From Candidatus Hebobacterum abditum (GTDB lineage: Bacteria; Armatimonadota; Hebobacteria; Hebobacterales; Hebobacteraceae): a stretch of 51,071 nt of DNA. Position 1 is the first letter of the stretch; every line of letters begins with the position of its first letter. This document shows, in pieces, positions 9,017-17,592 of this stretch. The translations under genes were made by a program, and so were the position numbers. Where the stretch lies: assembly GCA_029821875.1 (NCBI GenBank), contig JALGXW010000041.1:1-51071 (forward strand), given 5' to 3'. The notes beneath the pieces were generated by a model, which did not search any database, was not told where the DNA came from, and saw only the letters and a list, made by a program, of their open reading frames with translations.

Positions 9017-9769
9017 CTGAACTCCCCCTTTCTCCTTACGTTCCTCAGCCCACCGCCAGGTAGCAGGCCTTGCTGACCATCTTCCCGACGGTTCGAGTAT
9101 TCACCTGCCTCGTCATGTCTTGAAATGACCACAGGAGAGGCAGCCCCCGACTTGTAGACTCACCATTGTAGTGTGGGTGCAGACTGGGGCCGCGGGAGAC
9201 GTGTGAGGCAGTGAGGCGAATCCCGCGGCCCCGCCACTGGCCGACGTCTCCGGCCAGTTGTCTAGGTGCCATGGCGCACGCGACACGACGTGCGTACGGA
9301 CGGCGCTCGACTTGCGAGCGCCGCCACCTCCTCAGGACCCCTCGCCGGCCATTTCGCCCCAGTCTACGCTGGCCCTGCTCGTCCAGGGGTGTGTTCGTTC
9401 CCCAACATTTGTGGGTACAGGGAATGGGACCGGCTGGTGCTCTTGTGGAAAACTAGTATTGCTCAATCAGTGTGAAGCCTCAGTTCCGCGCGGAGCAGTT
9501 CACCTCCAGGCCGCGGGGAGACCATCATCCTCTCCGCGGTCGCCTTCTGGCCCGAGGCCTTCAGTTCGGGCATTGCCCAACCATCCCACGGCCTGCTGTT
9601 CTATGGCAGCTCACGATTCTCCCAAATGAAGAACGCGGGTGTGGGACCCGGGCCTCCGGTCGCAGGAAGTGGGCGGCCGGTCCCGGAGAGATTCGCTGCC
9701 GGGGCTACCGGTGCTCTGCCCGCGGATACATGCCGCACCGCGTGAAGCTACGCGGGATGGGTCAGGCCG
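9017..9769. other. Intergenic region with a repeat at its right end
   Basis: No supported gene. From about 9655 the sequence matches, imperfectly, the region 14786-14880, and 9723-9752 is one of five copies of a 30-base element. The remainder has no recognisable protein, RNA or promoter motif. Confidence 0.5.
9655..9752 (+). repeat. Intergenic repeat ending in the 30-base element, copy A
   Basis: The left part (9655-9737) aligns at roughly 75% with 14786-14869, sharing GGAAGTGGGCGGCC and TCGCTGC. The last 30 bases, 9723-9752, begin CGGATACATGCCGC and end GAAGCTACG. That end is 17 bases beyond the stop of the SLH protein at 9770. Confidence 0.6.
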
Positions 9770-12700
9770 TCAGAGCACCAACCCAAACGCCCTCGCCACG
9801 TACACCGCCATCTGGTCGCGGGTGACGACGATTTCGGGGTGATAGAGGCCGTCCTCGTATCCTTGCACCACGCCGTGCTCGACGCAGTACTCGATATGGG
9901 TGTAGGCCCAGAAGTCGGAGGCCGCGTCGGGGAAGTTGCGCGGGTCGGCCGGGACGTAATCGGCCAGGCCGGCCTCTCCCTCAGGCGCGACCAGAGCGCG
10001 GGCCACATAGACGGCCATCTGGTCGCGGGTCACCTCGTACTCGGGGTGGTAGCTGCCGTCCTCATATCCCTCGACCACTCCGTTCTCCACACAGTACTCG
10101 ATGTGCGTGTAGGCCCAGTGATCGCTCGGCACGTCGGGGAAGTCCCGCGGGTCGGCTGGCACCCAGTCGGCGAGGACGGCCTCGCCGCTGGGCGCCTCCA
10201 GGCCGCGGGCGATGTAGACGGCCATCTGGTCGCGGGTAACCGTCCACTCCGGACGGTAGGTGCCATCCGGATAGCCCTGAACAATGTTCGCCTCGTGGCA
10301 GGCAGCGATCTCCTGGAATGCCCAGTGGTCAGGATAGGCGTCGGAGAACAGGATCACCGCCACGCTCCCCCCCACCCCAACCGAGGGGAGGCCGGTGCCC
10401 AGGCCGCTCGAGAGCACTACGCTGTCGAGGGAAACGGAACTGCCCCCAAGCGCACGGGCGTTGAAGTCCAGCTCCACCAACGACCCAGACCCCTCAGGAA
10501 GCTCATGCGCAGCGACGCTGTAAGCAAGCACTCGTATCCTGTTCTCGCTCACCTGATTGCTCTGCAGTGCCCACCCTCCGCCGGCCAGCAGACTTCCCGC
10601 TCGCACTGGATCGGCTAACTCCACCACCTCCGGTTCCCACGTGAGGTCGAACTGGAACCCTGCTACCCCAACCGCCTCGTCCAAGCTAACTTCGAGGGTG
10701 AAGGTGTCCTCTGGGTGCACTGTCGTCGAAGACGGTTGGACGGAAACGGTACGTGCCTCTTCACTGGTCAGGAGCAGCCCGGAGCCGGCCCACCCCACCT
10801 GCTGGAACGGCACGGCGCCAGGGCCGGAGAGGCCCAGGCTCTTCTGCACCACCAGCACAATGTCTTGGACATTCACCTCCTCGCTGCAGTTCATGTCCGC
10901 CGCCCATCCCTGGAACTCCAGCCCTGGAGGCTCCGGGATCTCCCGCTCCAAGGTGATGCTTACTGTCCTCAGCACGTCCAGCACATTCACCTCGCCATCG
11001 TCGGTGGGATCCCCCTTCACCCGCAGTGCGAAGGGATTGCTCTCCCCCGTGATCCCTGGCTCAGCTTGGTCGCTGACCACCAAGGTGCACGCTGCCAGAC
11101 CCTCGTCAGTGATGATACTCACAGAGCCTTCCCACACCCCACGGGAGAAGGTGACTGAGGCAGGCTCCAGCACGGCCCCACCAGAGCTGGTAGAAAGGTC
11201 AGCACTGTCCTGGTAGCTGGCAGCCAAAGCCCCGCCGGCATAGCGCGCCTCTATACGCGCTGAGACCGGCCGAGGACAGCTGGTGTCCGCACCCTGAGGA
11301 GAGGCTATGGGTTCAAAGGAGAAGTAGTCAGGCGGCACGATTATCCCCTCTATGTTCAACCTTCCGTCCGCGCTGCCCACGCTTCTGAGTGACTCCCCTG
11401 CACCGTCAGAAAGCACGACCTCTATTGGATGGAGAACATAGCTATCTCCGATGGTTGCACTAGCATCAACCAGGAAGTCCACCTCCAGGACAACTCCGCT
11501 GCCACTGGGTAACTCCTCACTGGCCAGACTGTAGGCGATGACCCGCCCCCTCTCACCTGGCACCAACTCCATCGAATCCACCGCCCATCCCATAGTAGGA
11601 CCTACTGCTCTTGCTGCGGTCAGATGCACCTCCAGAGCTCCCACTGGGGGGAGGTACTCCAGGTCGAATTGAATGCCGGCAATCCCGGCAGTCTGAGTGA
11701 GAGAGACAGGCACAGTGGCAGTGTCTGACGGGGAGGCCCCGACCTCTCCGACTTCCAGCGTTGCATCGGCCGGACCCCTGACAAAGATGTCGGTGCATGC
11801 GTTGGTGTCCCCGGGCACGAGGTTGGAGGCCCAGGAGGTGAACGCGACATACCGGCCGTCGGCGGTGAAGGTAGGATAATAGCTGCAATAATCGCCCTGC
11901 TCTCCGGCACTGCTGACGCTCACTTGCTCGGTCACCCCGGTCACGCGGTCGTGCACGAAGACGTCGGGGTGGTCGGCGCTGGTGCCCATGGGCACGAGGT
12001 TGGAGGCACAGGAGCAGAATCCCACGTAACGGCCGTCGGCACTGATGGCAGCGCCGAAGCTGTAGTTGTTGCCTTGCTCTCCGCCGCTGCTCACGCTCAC
12101 CAGCTCGGTCGTGCCCTCGACCCGGTCTCGTATGAAGACATCCCAGTAGCCGTTAGTGTCGTCCGGCACGAGATTGGTGGCCTCGGACCAGAAGACAACG
12201 TAGCGGCCGTCGGCGCTAACGGCAGACGTGGAGTCGCCGGTCCAGCTGTTCGCCTGCTCCCCGGCGCTGCTCACGCTCACCCGCTCGGTCGCCGCCGTCA
12301 CGCGGTCGTGCACAAAGACGTCCGGGCCCTCGTCGGTGGTGTCCCCGGGCACGAGGTTGGTGGCCCAGGAGCTGAACACGACGTACCGCCCGTCGGCGCT
12401 GATGGAGGGCCAGTAGCTGAAGCCGTTGCTCTGCTCCCCGGTGCTGCTCACGCTCACCCGCTCGGTTACCGCCGTCACCCGGTCGTGCACAAAGACATCC
12501 CGGAAGCCGTTGGTGTCCCCGGCCACGAGGTTGGTGGCGAAGGAGTGGAAGGTCACGTAGCGGCCGTCGCTGCTCGTGGCTGGCTCCTCGCTGACGCCGT
12601 TACTCTCCTCCCCGAGGCTGCTCACGCTGACCCGTTCCGTCACCGCGCTGATCCGGTCGTGGACGAAGACGTCCTGCAAGCCGTTCGTGTCCCCGGTTAC

Positions 12701-13075
12701 GAGGTTGTTGGCCCCGGACACGAACGCGACGTACCGGCCGTCGGCAGTGATGGCAGGGCTCCTGTACGGGGTCGAGTTCGCCTGCTCCCCGGCACTGCTG
12801 ACGCTCACTCGCTCAGTGGCCCCGGTAGACCGGTCGTGGACGAAGACGTCGAAGGAGGCATTAGTGTCTCCGGGCACGAGGTTGGAGGCCTCGGACGCGA
12901 ACGCGACGTACCGGCCGTCGGCGGAGATGGCGGGCCTGTCCGATGCGTCGCTGCCCTGCTCGCCCGCGCTGCTCACGCTGACGCGCACTGTGACATCGCT
13001 GGCGAGGGCGGGAGCGGCCGAGAGGCAGAGGATGAGCCAGAGAGCGAGACCGAGAACTACGCGACGCCGTGCCAT
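9770..13075 (-). CDS. Surface protein: propeller, two cohesin-like domains, dockerin, three SLH domains
   Basis: From the ATG at 13075 (AAGGGG seven bases upstream) the protein has 1101 residues. The order is: Sec signal (LALWLILCLSAAPALA); seven PD40-type repeats (about 30-430), each with ADGRYVAF and DVFVHDR; a cohesin-like domain (about 435-570, VPVSLTQTAGIAGIQFDLEY); a linker with an Ig-like region; a dockerin-like segment (about 690-755, two loops, DDGEVNVLDVLR and CSEEVNVQDIVL); a second cohesin-like domain (FTLEVSLDEAVGVAGFQFDL); and three SLH domains (last ~190 residues) that should bind cell-wall polymer. The seven DNA repeats (174-180 bases each, about 11.77-12.99 kb) are an internal tandem array. 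It would fit a scaffold-like surface protein. Confidence 0.85.
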   Translation of the reverse strand: MARRRVVLGLALWLILCLSAAPALASDVTVRVSVSSAGEQGSDASDRPAISADGRYVAFASEASNLVPGDTNASFDVFVHDRSTGATERVSVSSAGEQANSTPYRSPAITADGRYVAFVSGANNLVTGDTNGLQDVFVHDRISAVTERVSVSSLGEESNGVSEEPATSSDGRYVTFHSFATNLVAGDTNGFRDVFVHDRVTAVTERVSVSSTGEQSNGFSYWPSISADGRYVVFSSWATNLVPGDTTDEGPDVFVHDRVTAATERVSVSSAGEQANSWTGDSTSAVSADGRYVVFWSEATNLVPDDTNGYWDVFIRDRVEGTTELVSVSSGGEQGNNYSFGAAISADGRYVGFCSCASNLVPMGTSADHPDVFVHDRVTGVTEQVSVSSAGEQGDYCSYYPTFTADGRYVAFTSWASNLVPGDTNACTDIFVRGPADATLEVGEVGASPSDTATVPVSLTQTAGIAGIQFDLEYLPPVGALEVHLTAARAVGPTMGWAVDSMELVPGERGRVIAYSLASEELPSGSGVVLEVDFLVDASATIGDSYVLHPIEVVLSDGAGESLRSVGSADGRLNIEGIIVPPDYFSFEPIASPQGADTSCPRPVSARIEARYAGGALAASYQDSADLSTSSGGAVLEPASVTFSRGVWEGSVSIITDEGLAACTLVVSDQAEPGITGESNPFALRVKGDPTDDGEVNVLDVLRTVSITLEREIPEPPGLEFQGWAADMNCSEEVNVQDIVLVVQKSLGLSGPGAVPFQQVGWAGSGLLLTSEEARTVSVQPSSTTVHPEDTFTLEVSLDEAVGVAGFQFDLTWEPEVVELADPVRAGSLLAGGGWALQSNQVSENRIRVLAYSVAAHELPEGSGSLVELDFNARALGGSSVSLDSVVLSSGLGTGLPSVGVGGSVAVILFSDAYPDHWAFQEIAACHEANIVQGYPDGTYRPEWTVTRDQMAVYIARGLEAPSGEAVLADWVPADPRDFPDVPSDHWAYTHIEYCVENGVVEGYEDGSYHPEYEVTRDQMAVYVARALVAPEGEAGLADYVPADPRNFPDAASDFWAYTHIEYCVEHGVVQGYEDGLYHPEIVVTRDQMAVYVARAFGLVL
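11770..12990 (-). repeat. Tandem DNA repeats encoding seven propeller blades
   Basis: The propeller coding part consists of seven tandem units of 174-180 bases, each with a near-identical core that codes for FVHDR (starts near 11945, 12121, 12301, 12480, 12654 and 12832, plus a degenerate one). Units share long identical stretches, suggesting recent duplication or gene conversion. The protein domain is described in the CDS at 9770. Confidence 0.7.
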
Positions 13076-13272
13076 GTGATACCCCTTTTGAGGCCGGACT
13101 CTGCGCATAAGGCGGCACTGCTGCACCGGACTCAGGAGGTAACCCAGCGCGCCCCCGGTACCGCCTACTCCCTTTCGCCAGGCCGTCTGCTCCCCCTGCC
13201 GCCAAGGCCTCACAGTGCACCCAGGCGGCTCACGGAGACATCCACTGCCACCCGCGCTGGTGCCCCCGGGCC

Positions 13273-13302
13273 CGGATACGGGTCGCTTAGGAAGAAGCTA
13301 CG
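13273..13302 (+). repeat. 30-base element, copy D
   Basis: The copy begins CGGATACGGGTCGC and ends TTAGGAAGAAGCTACG. It matches copy E (16393-16422) at 26 of 30 positions. It ends 18 bases before the stop codon of the SLH remnant at 13321. Confidence 0.6.
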
Positions 13303-13320
13303 GGGAGCGTTGGGGGGCCG

Positions 13321-13512
13321 TCAGAGGGTCAGCCCAAACGCCCTCGCAACATACACCGCCATTTGATCGCGGGTAACGACCATCTCGGGGTGGCAGAGGC
13401 CGTCGAGGTAGCCTGCCACCACGCCGTTCTCCACACAGTACTCGCCGTGCTTGTAGGACCAGAAGTCGGAGGTTACGTTCCAGGAGGCCCGCGGGAGCGT
13501 GATCCTATGCAC
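13321..13512 (-). pseudogene. SLH-domain remnant
   Basis: A single 63-codon frame contains one SLH domain lacking its usual start: DFWSYKHGEYCVENGVVAGY followed by MVVTRDQMAVYVARAFGLTL. The N-terminal 12 residues (MHRITLPRASWN) do not look like SLH and there is no signal peptide, so this is a broken C-terminal end of a former surface protein rather than a gene. It abuts the stop of the metallophosphatase gene (13513). Similar remnants are at 18115 and 26108. The coding homology is clear; a function is unlikely. Confidence 0.75.
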
Positions 13513-14508
13513 CTAGGCCACCCCGAGCCGCCTCAGCTCCTCCGGTTCGTTGATCCAGTCCTGCAGCCATACCGTGCCGTCAGGCGTGACGTCCACGTAC
13601 CATCCTTCATCCACGGCTTCGGTCCAGGTGCCGCAGTTGATGTAGGTGCAGCTGACGCCCCGCTGGACTGTTGCCTCACGGGGGTCGGCCCGGTGCGTAT
13701 GGCCGTAGATCTGATACAGGTTCGTCTTGGGCTGTTCGCCGTCGCCGCGCACTCGTTCGATGTACTCGTCCATACGCTCCAGCCCGTGCTTCCACCACCA
13801 CTCCGCCGCAGCAGGTGCGATCGCCCGGCCCAGCTTGGACTTGATGGCGGACCACAGCCGAGACCAGAAGGTCTCCCTGGGCGGGGGCGCCTGCTGCGCC
13901 TTCGCGGCATAGTACGCGTTCTCCCCCGGCTTCACCTCGATGGTCGCCAGCGCGCCAGGTTCAACGCGTTCGTCAGGCCTCCTCAGATCCCGCCGCTGCA
14001 TGGTCCACATTACGTCCTCGAAGTGGCTGGGGCTGAAGGTCCGCTTCGCGAGGTCCCTCAGGTACAGCAGCAGCGCCGGGTCACAGAAGTGGCCGTGCTC
14101 GACGAGGATGGTCGTGTTGGGGTGGTAGTCGATCACATAGGCCGGATAGCAGAGACTCAGTGTGGTGAGCGGCTCGACGTTATTGGCGGCCATACAGCGG
14201 TAGCCACTGATCCCGATGTCATGGTTGCCGAAGACGTACGTCACCGGCACCCTCTGCCCGAACTGGATGAGGCGCTCGACGACCGGCTTCGCTTCAGAGT
14301 CTGCCTCGGAGAAGACCCGGTGTCCCTCATATGGAGGGAAGTCCATCAGGTCTCCGTTGACCACCAGCTCTTGCACGCCGACCTTCTCAGCCCAGTCCAG
14401 CAGCTCGAAGAAGTGCTCGCGTTTGCTCTTGCCGGTCTCCCCGATCTTCCGCTCAGTCCAGGTGTCTACATGCAGGTCCGAGACGATAATCGTGGCGCCC
14501 TTGATCAT
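13513..14508 (-). CDS. Calcineurin-like metallophosphoesterase
   Basis: The 331-residue protein carries all hallmark motifs of the family: SDLHVD (Asp11, His13), VVNGDLMDF (Asp53), GNHD (94-97), ILVEHGHFCD and IYGHTHRADP. These bind a two-metal centre that hydrolyses phosphoester bonds. The arrangement and lack of a signal peptide resemble LpxH-type or related cytosolic phosphoesterases; there is no evidence for the exact substrate. A Pro/Ala-rich insert, APPPRETFWSRLWS, lies before the last motif. The start has GGGAGGAG nine bases upstream. The downstream neighbour is an SLH remnant, so it is probably transcribed alone. Confidence 0.85.
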   Translation of the reverse strand: MIKGATIIVSDLHVDTWTERKIGETGKSKREHFFELLDWAEKVGVQELVVNGDLMDFPPYEGHRVFSEADSEAKPVVERLIQFGQRVPVTYVFGNHDIGISGYRCMAANNVEPLTTLSLCYPAYVIDYHPNTTILVEHGHFCDPALLLYLRDLAKRTFSPSHFEDVMWTMQRRDLRRPDERVEPGALATIEVKPGENAYYAAKAQQAPPPRETFWSRLWSAIKSKLGRAIAPAAAEWWWKHGLERMDEYIERVRGDGEQPKTNLYQIYGHTHRADPREATVQRGVSCTYINCGTWTEAVDEGWYVDVTPDGTVWLQDWINEPEELRRLGVA

Positions 14509-14983
14509 CGCGTCTTACTCCTCCCTGAGGCCGGCTTCCGATCACGCCCAGGGCTACGTGTCAGGAGCATGCCCGAAGCCTGGCAAACGTCCGAACGCCA
14601 CTGCCGGCGCTACGCCCACTTGACTGCGACAACGGGGCCACAGGAGAGAACCGAGAGAGAGTGCCCCCTCGGGCGGTCGCTTCGTCACTCGGCGTCGCGG
14701 TCCTGCTAACGAGAGACTAGTAGCGCGGAGCCTCGGGGGCAGTCTCGGGCGCAACGAGCACCGCCTTCTTACGGGACCCAGGCATCTTTGTCGCGGGAAG
14801 TGGGCGGCCTCCCACTGGACAGACTCGCTGCGAGGGGAACGGCTGCTCTCTGCGCGGATGCGTGCCGCCTGGGAGGAACCCACTAGGGGCTATGGGGCGG
14901 CCGGAGGAAGGTAACAGCCGACGACCAACGAACGCCGTTGGTACCAGTTGCCCAGACGCAGAGGAGCCTAGAGGAGGCAGAGA
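14509..14983. other. Intergenic region with a repeat
   Basis: No supported gene in the region between the divergent metallophosphatase and PDZ genes. The stretch 14786-14880 is the second copy of the repeat also found at 9655, including a partial 30-base element (copy B, CGGATGCGTGCCGC at 14855). Confidence 0.5.
14786..14880 (+). repeat. Intergenic repeat, copy B, with partial 30-base element
   Basis: It aligns with 9655-9737 (shared GGAAGTGGGCGGCC, TCGCTGC and GCTCT). Only the first 14 bases of the 30-base element are well conserved here; the GAAGCTACG half is degraded to GAGGAACC. Unlike copies A, C and D it is not next to an SLH gene. Confidence 0.55.
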
Positions 14984-15481
14984 GTGAGGAAGCAGACCTA
15001 CCGCCGGGTTGTTGTGCCGGCGCTCATTGCCGTGTTGGCGGCGGCCGTGCTGGGCTGCAGCAGACGTCCTGCTGCGACGCCGCCCGGGACCGCGCCGGGA
15101 GTCCGCGGTGCGCGGGGTCCCAGAGGTGGGGGCACAGGTCCAGCAGCCGCTATGTCCCCACAGCAGCCGCTCGCCCAACTCGCTCAACTGGGTGTCATTG
15201 GCAGGCCCAGCCAGACCGAGCCCAAGGGTCTCCTGGTGACAGGCTTCGCCCCGTCGTCAGAGCCCTGGCCGCTGGAGATCGTCGGCGTGGAGAAGGGCGA
15301 CGCGATCGTCAGCGTCAATGGCCAGCAACTGCAGATCGGCGCCCGCCTCATCGACGCCCTCGAGGGGCTGCAAAGCCGGGGCGAGACGATTACACTCGAG
15401 GTCATTCGGGACGGTCAGCGAGTGAAGCTGGAGAGGGCCGAGAAGCTCCCCGGCGCCGACACCAACCAAGACTCTGAGTGA
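14984..15481 (+). CDS. Lipoprotein with a PDZ domain
   Basis: The 165-residue protein has a lipoprotein signal (VVPALIAVLAAAVLGC, Cys near residue 25), a Pro/Gly-rich linker (about 30-75, GVRGARGPRGGG), and a C-terminal PDZ-like module (about 80-155). The PDZ part has the carboxylate-binding-strand pattern GLLVTGFAPSSEPWPLEIVG, then VEKGDAIVSVNGQQL and LEGLQSRGETITLEVIRDGQ. PDZ domains of this kind bind C-terminal peptides; without a protease domain it is probably an adaptor or anchor. Start: GTG at 14984 with GAGGAGG six bases upstream. No neighbour shares its strand closely, so it may be monocistronic. Confidence 0.82.
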   Translation: MRKQTYRRVVVPALIAVLAAAVLGCSRRPAATPPGTAPGVRGARGPRGGGTGPAAAMSPQQPLAQLAQLGVIGRPSQTEPKGLLVTGFAPSSEPWPLEIVGVEKGDAIVSVNGQQLQIGARLIDALEGLQSRGETITLEVIRDGQRVKLERAEKLPGADTNQDSE

Positions 15482-15917
15482 GCGCTGGCTGCGCTCCTTC
15501 GTAGCTGATGCGGCCGCGCACCTGTGCTGGCCGCAGCAGCCTGGTCGCGCCCGCGCACGCCCGCGGGTGTTCACTTCCGGCCCTTCTTTGTCGGCATGCC
15601 CTCGGTATTCAGCGTCTCGGCGGTCCGGCAGGCCATCGCGCCATCGCGCTTCACCAGCTTGGCCTCCTCGGGCCCCACCACGAGGCGGACACAGGCAAGA
15701 TGTCACGCCCCGGAGCGCGAACGCGACCTGACGGCGAGCCGATGTCTCAGCTCGGACACATGGCAATGCGGGAGATGTGGAACAACCCCCTATACGGGTC
15801 CCGCCGTGCCTCACCTACTGGCAGGTGCTCGGCCAGGGGCCCTTGAGACAATACTCACCGGCCGACGTACCGACGAAGCCGGATGGACAACCAGTGATTC
15901 GGCAACTGAGCCGCAGT
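15482..15917. other. Intergenic region without a supported gene
   Basis: No coding signature was found. The region ends at the MshEN-like gene. An alternative GTG start for that gene at 15777 would extend the protein by 47 residues into this stretch. Confidence 0.45.
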
Positions 15918-16337
15918 ATGCAACTGAGTTATCTGCCGTTGGCAGCGGTGCTGTTTGCCTTTGGGGGTCTGCTCACCGCATCCGCCAGCTACGAAGGGGA
16001 CGTACTGACCTGTGTAACCGGCGTTCTCGCGTTTCTGCTGGGCGCCCTGACCGTAGTTGCCGCGCGTCCTCGGCCACGCCGCTGGCAGGCAGGGGCGGAC
16101 GCAGCTGCGGTGTGGGACCCAACAGCAGCTCCTCTCCTTGGTGAGATGCTCGTCAGCCGCCGCTTGATTTCGAAGGAGGTCCTCGCGACTGCACTTGAGC
16201 AGAGGCGATTCACCACGAAGCGCCTTGGCGAGGTCCTGCTCGAGATGGGCGCGGTGACACACTCGCAGCTGGAGCGCACACTAGAAGAGCAGTCTGCCAG
16301 GAGAGGCTGGCAGGTCAGCGAGAGCCCTCGGGCATAG
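15918..16337 (+). CDS. Two-helix membrane protein with an MshEN-like (GspE N-terminal) domain
   Basis: From the ATG at 15918 the protein has 139 residues: two membrane helices (MQLSYLPLAAVLFAFGG and TCVTGVLAFLLGALTVV), a basic linker, then a cytoplasmic C-terminal domain. This contains two 24-residue motifs with the MshEN pattern, the second perfect: RLGEVLLEMGAVTHSQLERT, then LEEQ. The motifs are separated by five residues, as in c-di-GMP-binding MshEN domains (family knowledge). There is no clear Shine-Dalgarno at 15918. The alternative GTG at 15777 has GGGAGA but adds 47 residues not present in the paralogue at 17593, so I prefer 15918. Other paralogue: 43155-43679. Confidence 0.75.
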   Translation: MQLSYLPLAAVLFAFGGLLTASASYEGDVLTCVTGVLAFLLGALTVVAARPRPRRWQAGADAAAVWDPTAAPLLGEMLVSRRLISKEVLATALEQRRFTTKRLGEVLLEMGAVTHSQLERTLEEQSARRGWQVSESPRA

Positions 16338-16392
16338 ACCGGCTGAGCAGCCGAGGGAACACTCGGGCTATCGTCAACGAGTGCTCCATTCT

Positions 16393-16422
16393 CGGATGCA
16401 GGCTGCTTAGGAAGAAGCTACG
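16393..16422 (+). repeat. 30-base element, copy E
   Basis: It begins CGGATGCAGGCTGC and ends TTAGGAAGAAGCTACG. It matches copy D (13273) at 26 of 30 positions but lies between two unrelated genes rather than next to an SLH coding region. Confidence 0.55.
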
Positions 16423-16588
16423 AGCCGCGTGGGTTACGCCTCCCTGCACCGCCTCCGGCACAGCCGGGTGGAGCCCCTCACCTCATCCTGCGGCACTACC
16501 CCGGAGACCCAGCGCGCTGCGCCGCGGCCGCCGCACGGCAGGAGGTAGCCTGAGCTAGCGCAAATAGGGGGTGCCAGGAGGCGTCAGC

Positions 16589-16699
16589 ATGGGAGAGGCT
16601 ATCGTCGTATTCAGTTGGGGCTCGCCTATTGGCTTGGGAGTGTTCTTCGCCGGTCTCGGAGTGCTCATCTGGTCGGGGCAGTTCAAGCGGAAGCAGTAG
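16589..16699 (+). CDS. 36-residue single-pass membrane protein
   Basis: This short frame encodes 36 residues, beginning MGEAIVVFSWGSP and ending WSGQFKRKQ. It has one membrane helix (roughly residues 12-28, IGLGVFFAGLGVLIW) and a basic C-terminal tail, so it follows the positive-inside rule. CAGGAGG lies seven bases before the ATG, a strong site for translation. It sits between the two MshEN-like genes on the same strand. I do not recognise a family and cannot give it a function, but the start site, length and topology are those of typical bacterial small membrane proteins. Confidence 0.6.
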   Translation: MGEAIVVFSWGSPIGLGVFFAGLGVLIWSGQFKRKQ

Positions 16700-16756
16700 G
16701 CCCACTCCCCACACCGCCAAGGCGCCGCGAAAACCGCGGGAAGACAGAGGTCCTGG

Positions 16757-17020
16757 TCACCAATCCTTCTGCTCTGCCAGCGTGGGGGCGCGCCATGAAT
16801 GGCCGCACTCCTGGCAGGTCAGCCGCAGATACTCCTTCGGCTCTCCTGTCTGTTCGCTCCGCTCTGTGCGGCGCTCGACGTCGAAGTTCGTGCAGCCGCA
16901 GCTCGGGCACATGCCGGCCGTAGCTCCTCTGCCGGCGGATGTCCCCTCCTCAGGTGACGGCCCGCAGGCCGACACGGCACACAAACACAGACAGAGCGGG
17001 AGAAGCAGCCAATTGCTCAC
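16757..17020 (-). CDS. Zinc-ribbon lipoprotein
   Basis: From the GTG at 17020 the protein has 87 residues, beginning MSNWLLLPLCLCLCAVSAC, a lipoprotein signal with lipobox VSAC. A short linker is followed by a zinc ribbon: GMCPSCGCTNFDVE and LRLTCQECGHSWRAP. The GTG overlaps the TGA stop of the upstream gene by GTGA, a strong sign of translational coupling to the 17017 gene. The combination of lipidation and a zinc ribbon is unusual; the role is unknown. A longer in-frame form extending to 17218 would overlap the whole upstream gene. Confidence 0.68.
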   Translation of the reverse strand: MSNWLLLPLCLCLCAVSACGPSPEEGTSAGRGATAGMCPSCGCTNFDVERRTERSEQTGEPKEYLRLTCQECGHSWRAPTLAEQKDW

Positions 17021-17334
17021 GACTCGTCGTCCTCGCTCTTGGGGCCGGCCCGCCGGACAAGGGCGACAGCTGCATCCTCCACCAGCACCCGAAGGAATCC
17101 GGTCCCGCCCGCGTGCCAGTCCTCCAGTTCGTCCTTGAGGGGCCGCCCGCCGATGAGCTCGCTGTCGTCGCCCAGGCGCAGGCGGACGTAGTAGCCTCCT
17201 TCGAATGGGGACGCCCACTCCACGCTGACCGTTATCCCAAGGCCCCTATGCTCACTGGGCAGGAGTGCCTCCACCTCAGTCGCCACCTCCTGGGGGGTCG
17301 GCAGCCTGCCACTACCAGTGATGTCTCCCGGCAC
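17017..17334 (-). CDS. Hypothetical protein, upstream of the zinc-ribbon lipoprotein
   Basis: A 105-residue protein without signal peptide or membrane helix. Predicted strands alternate (ITVSVEWASPFEGGYYVRL, LIGGRPLKDELEDW, FLRVLVEDAAVALVRR). The start is ATG at 17334; no strong ribosome-binding site is visible. Its stop overlaps the start of the lipoprotein gene by four bases, so the two are likely made together. I do not recognise the family. The fold may be a small beta-rich domain; there is no catalytic motif. Confidence 0.6.
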   Translation of the reverse strand: MPGDITGSGRLPTPQEVATEVEALLPSEHRGLGITVSVEWASPFEGGYYVRLRLGDDSELIGGRPLKDELEDWHAGGTGFLRVLVEDAAVALVRRAGPKSEDDES

Positions 17335-17592
17335 CGGACGCCTCCCTCATCTCGGTGTAAGCTCTCAGCGCCCCTCACAGGCGAAATGCCATGCCTGGGA
17401 GCGCCCACGCGACCTCATACCTGACGGATTCGCCAAGTCACGTATTGGGGGTGTCGCAGATATGGTACAACACTCCGGGCGCACTCCGCCATCGCCTGGC
17501 GAGGGGCGGGCTTTTGTGAGCGGCGGCGAGCGTCTAGGACGCGGGCAGCAGGGGACGGTGAACCATTACATACTCGCGTACGGAGGAGTGGG

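Noticed and set aside
11924-13366. 480-residue open frame on the plus strand opposite the propeller repeats
   Set aside because: Its sequence (repeated HEDVGVV and GHEVGG patterns) mirrors the tandem repeats of the real gene on the other strand.
13363-14709. Long plus-strand frame opposite the metallophosphatase
   Set aside because: No protein signature; the minus strand has all metallophosphatase motifs.
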